From positions 11,594,001-11,658,000 of the forward strand of contig CM082583.2 of assembly GCA_040954595.2 (NCBI GenBank): DNA of 64,000 nucleotides, written 5' to 3'. Source of the DNA: Balanoglossus misakiensis. Lineage: Eukaryota > Hemichordata. Position numbers and translations under genes: made by a program. Positions 61,679 to 64,000 of the stretch are shown in pieces. The notes beneath the pieces are model-generated. The model was given only the letters and a program-made list of their open reading frames with translations, was not told the origin of the DNA and searched no databases. Within the stretch, counting starts at the first letter, position 1; each line of letters opens with the position of its first letter.

Positions 61679-64000
61679 TTAGCTTTCTCCGCCAACCAAA
61701 CTGACAAGCAACTTCTTGTAATCACCAGATGTGTCTTCCTGCAATGTAAACACACAATACAATGTTAAATCTGGAAACCTGAAAGTTCTAACCGTGTGGC
61801 ATAATGAGCATGACTCACAACCGATATCATGTAAGTTGTATCAAATATAAACAATGCCATATCATACGATAGAAAGAAGCAATGGACATATCTATGTACT
61901 TACTGCGATGAATTTGCCCAAGGTTTTGTTGTATGCACTCTGAAATTCTGATTTGATGTTGATCATGTCAATTTCACACCGAGAAACCACAATGCGGATC
62001 AATGGATCGTCCTTTGTACCAGCTCCCTGTAATGATCAGAAAATCAGATTTGAGATTTTATTTATGCAACATAATCTGCATACTCTGCTAAATTGTTAAA
62101 CTGCAGCACCATAAAGTGCATAGAGAAAACAGCTACTTCAGTTGATCTAACTGTGACTTCTGAAACTCACCTTCATTGTCTTGTAAAGCTTGTCTGAAAA
62201 GTACTTGTGTTCATTTCGTACACATCTGACTGTTGACCAAAACAAATGTATGTTAATTCAGATTTTACAATTCACAGAACAAACTGGAATGTTAGGTTTA
62301 TACACAGAGTAACAAACCTACCTATTGTCAGCATACTCTTCTGCAGATCTCCAGACATCTCTCTCTTGATGGACTGTTCTATGTCATGTTTACTGATCTT
62401 GCCATATTCTTCGAATGTGGCTCTCAGCTGTGGGTAACTCCTTGATGCCATAATCATGTTGAATGCAGACTCATCAGTACCCCATTTCTTCTCACCAGCG
62501 TTGTAAAGTGCCTAAAAACAATCAGAGTCAAATGTCTCATGATGAGTATAATGTCAATGCTTACAACATTTGTAAAACAAGGCATCTGACTAATTGACTG
62601 CAAGACTGTAAATTGTGATGAAATGTTCTATTCTACCTCTGCATCCTCTTTCGCCTGCTGTGGATCAACTTCATCACCTTCTGGACGGTTGCCTTGGATA
62701 CAGGAGACAAGTATTCTTCTGAAGTGACCAGATGTATCAGAGATGACATCATCTTCTAGGGATTTCTTATACACTACAGGAAAGAAGATACATCAATTGA
62801 TGTCGTGATTGTATTTTCATGTGAATAACTGACAGATTAAAAAAAATTCCATATCAACAGAAAAGCAGGTGCTATAAAAATACAGTATACAGTATCTAAA
62901 TATTGCTACTTACATCTCTCATACTCGTCTCTGATGGCCAAAATTTCTGCATTAGTTCTGGTACACAGGATTTCTATTAATGCATCTTCATCTGTACCTA
63001 GCCCCTTAACTGCTTTATTGAGTTCTGATGCATCAAATTCAGGCGCCCGTTTCATCAATCCCATGAGACACGTACGGAAATTTCCACTGGTTTCCCCATG
63101 CAACTCTTTGATCAAATCCTGCAAGGTCATAGAAAATTTGATTGAGGATTTCATAGTATGGTGATAATCGACAAGCAAGGCTTTTCAATACTTCTAGACT
63201 AGCAAGTTACATGCTTTTCAGGAGACAAAGTCTCCCCCTTTTGACATTAGAAAACCTAGATAGGTGACTAACCATCACAAAACAGATTTCTACTAACCTT
63301 TCCATACATTGTCTTGAATTCTCTGGCAATTCTCTGTCGTTGCTTATTGCTGCGTTTTGATAAAACTTCAATGATTGCTTTCTCATCAGTACCTAAGATA
63401 CAGGATAAGATTTGTTTTCCATCAATGAGTACGACAATAGACTAATGCACAGGCAGACAAAGCTCAAAAGAAAATGCAAACTAGCCACTGACTGTTATCT
63501 ATACCCGTAAGAGTTTACAGATCTTCACTTACCAAAACCTTTCATTGCTTTTCTTAGAACTTCAGCATCTTTCTGTGCATTGAAGTTCGGTGCTTCAACA
63601 ACGGTTCCATTTCGCTGTATTTCAAGAAAGAAGAACAATGAAAATACATGTACATGATATGTCATCACACATTTCTGTAGTCCTGAATATATATGGTCAT
63701 TATTGCTAAGTTTTTCCTGGCTAATGAAAATCAATAAGAACCGTCAAACCAAGAAATCCCTACCTTGGCTCGTCTTTCCTTATAAGTCTGTCTTCTAGCA
63801 CTTCCTGTAGAGTCTTTGGACATTCTTCTGCCTTTGGTGCCACCAGTCAACTTAGACACCGCTTGTTGTCCCATATCAGCCGCAAAGATAGCTGCAATGG
63901 ATTCATAACCTTTCTTCATGGCGAGATCATATGGTGTTTCTCCTCGGTTGTTTTTGCGTTTGGTGTTGGCGTTGCATTCCAAGAGGGCTTCGATAACCTC
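61679..64000 (-). CDS. Annexin with N-terminal ankyrin repeat, 5' end missing
   Basis: Calcium-dependent phospholipid-binding protein. Minus-strand exons visible: 64000(edge)-63764, 63614-63533, 63392-63298, 63118-62914, 62773-62637, 62511-62322, 62229-62171, 62026-61904 and 61738-61679, giving 395 residues with all phases closing. The last 316 residues are a full four-repeat annexin core. Type II calcium sites are visible in each repeat: GFGTDE, GLGTDE, KWGTDE and GAGTKD, each with its downstream acidic cap (HGETSG, SDTSGHF, EMSGDL, EDTSGDY). The exon at the right edge instead encodes ankyrin-type sequence (EALLECNANTKRKNNRGETPYDLAMKKG) and a basic linker (RRQTYKERRAK). It is joined in frame through a GTAGGG donor and a clean acceptor. 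The ankyrin array continues off the right edge. Ordinary annexins have short or Gly/Pro-rich N-termini, so this is a rare domain combination. Confidence 0.9.

Overview
The window is eukaryotic: interrupted genes with clean GT/AG introns, TATA boxes, AATAAA signals, microsatellites and large intergenic gaps. The gene set (B-type cyclin, GPI-tailed alkaline phosphatases, SLC10 transporters, a nose-resistant-to-fluoxetine (NRF-6)-like acyltransferase, an alpha-2-macroglobulin, LSM6, CKS, an ODF3-like axonemal protein and an annexin) and the frequent acatgta words suggest a marine invertebrate, most likely a non-vertebrate deuterostome such as a hemichordate or cephalochordate. The species is inference. 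There are no prokaryotic features, no CRISPR array and no convincing tRNA or rRNA gene.

Layout. 0.5-2.4 kb: cyclin B on the minus strand, its 3' exons lying off the left edge. 3.5-8.8 kb: alkaline phosphatase 1 (minus). 12.8-18.0 kb: NRF-6-like acyltransferase-3 protein (plus). 19.1-23.0 kb: alkaline phosphatase 2 (plus), a paralogue of the first with the same ten-exon structure. 25.3-33.3 kb: three tandem three-exon SLC10-type sodium/bile-acid (organic anion) cotransporters (plus). 34.3-36.7 kb: an unrecognised coiled-coil protein with an N-myristoylation motif (plus). 39.5-53.3 kb: a 32-exon alpha-2-macroglobulin-type thioester protein carrying a C-terminal netrin/C345C-like module (plus). 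54.7-55.3 kb: LSM6 (minus), head to head with a CKS1/2 gene (56.0-56.7 kb, plus). 58.1-59.5 kb: ODF3/CIMAP1-like (minus). 61.7 kb to the right edge: an annexin whose 5' part encodes ankyrin repeat (minus, incomplete).

How the genes may relate. Alkaline phosphatase, NRF-6-like and SLC10 proteins are all typical of absorptive gut epithelium, so the 3.5-33 kb block could be a gut-expressed neighbourhood built by local duplication (inference). The two cell-cycle genes, cyclin B and CKS, sit 53 kb apart and both have CCAAT boxes followed 17-19 bp later by a TTTGAA (CHR-like) hexamer, the layout known for G2/M promoters in vertebrates. The most unusual proteins are the ankyrin-annexin fusion and the macroglobulin with a netrin-like tail. 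All exon models were built by hand from reading frame, splice consensus and phase, and the phases close in every gene.
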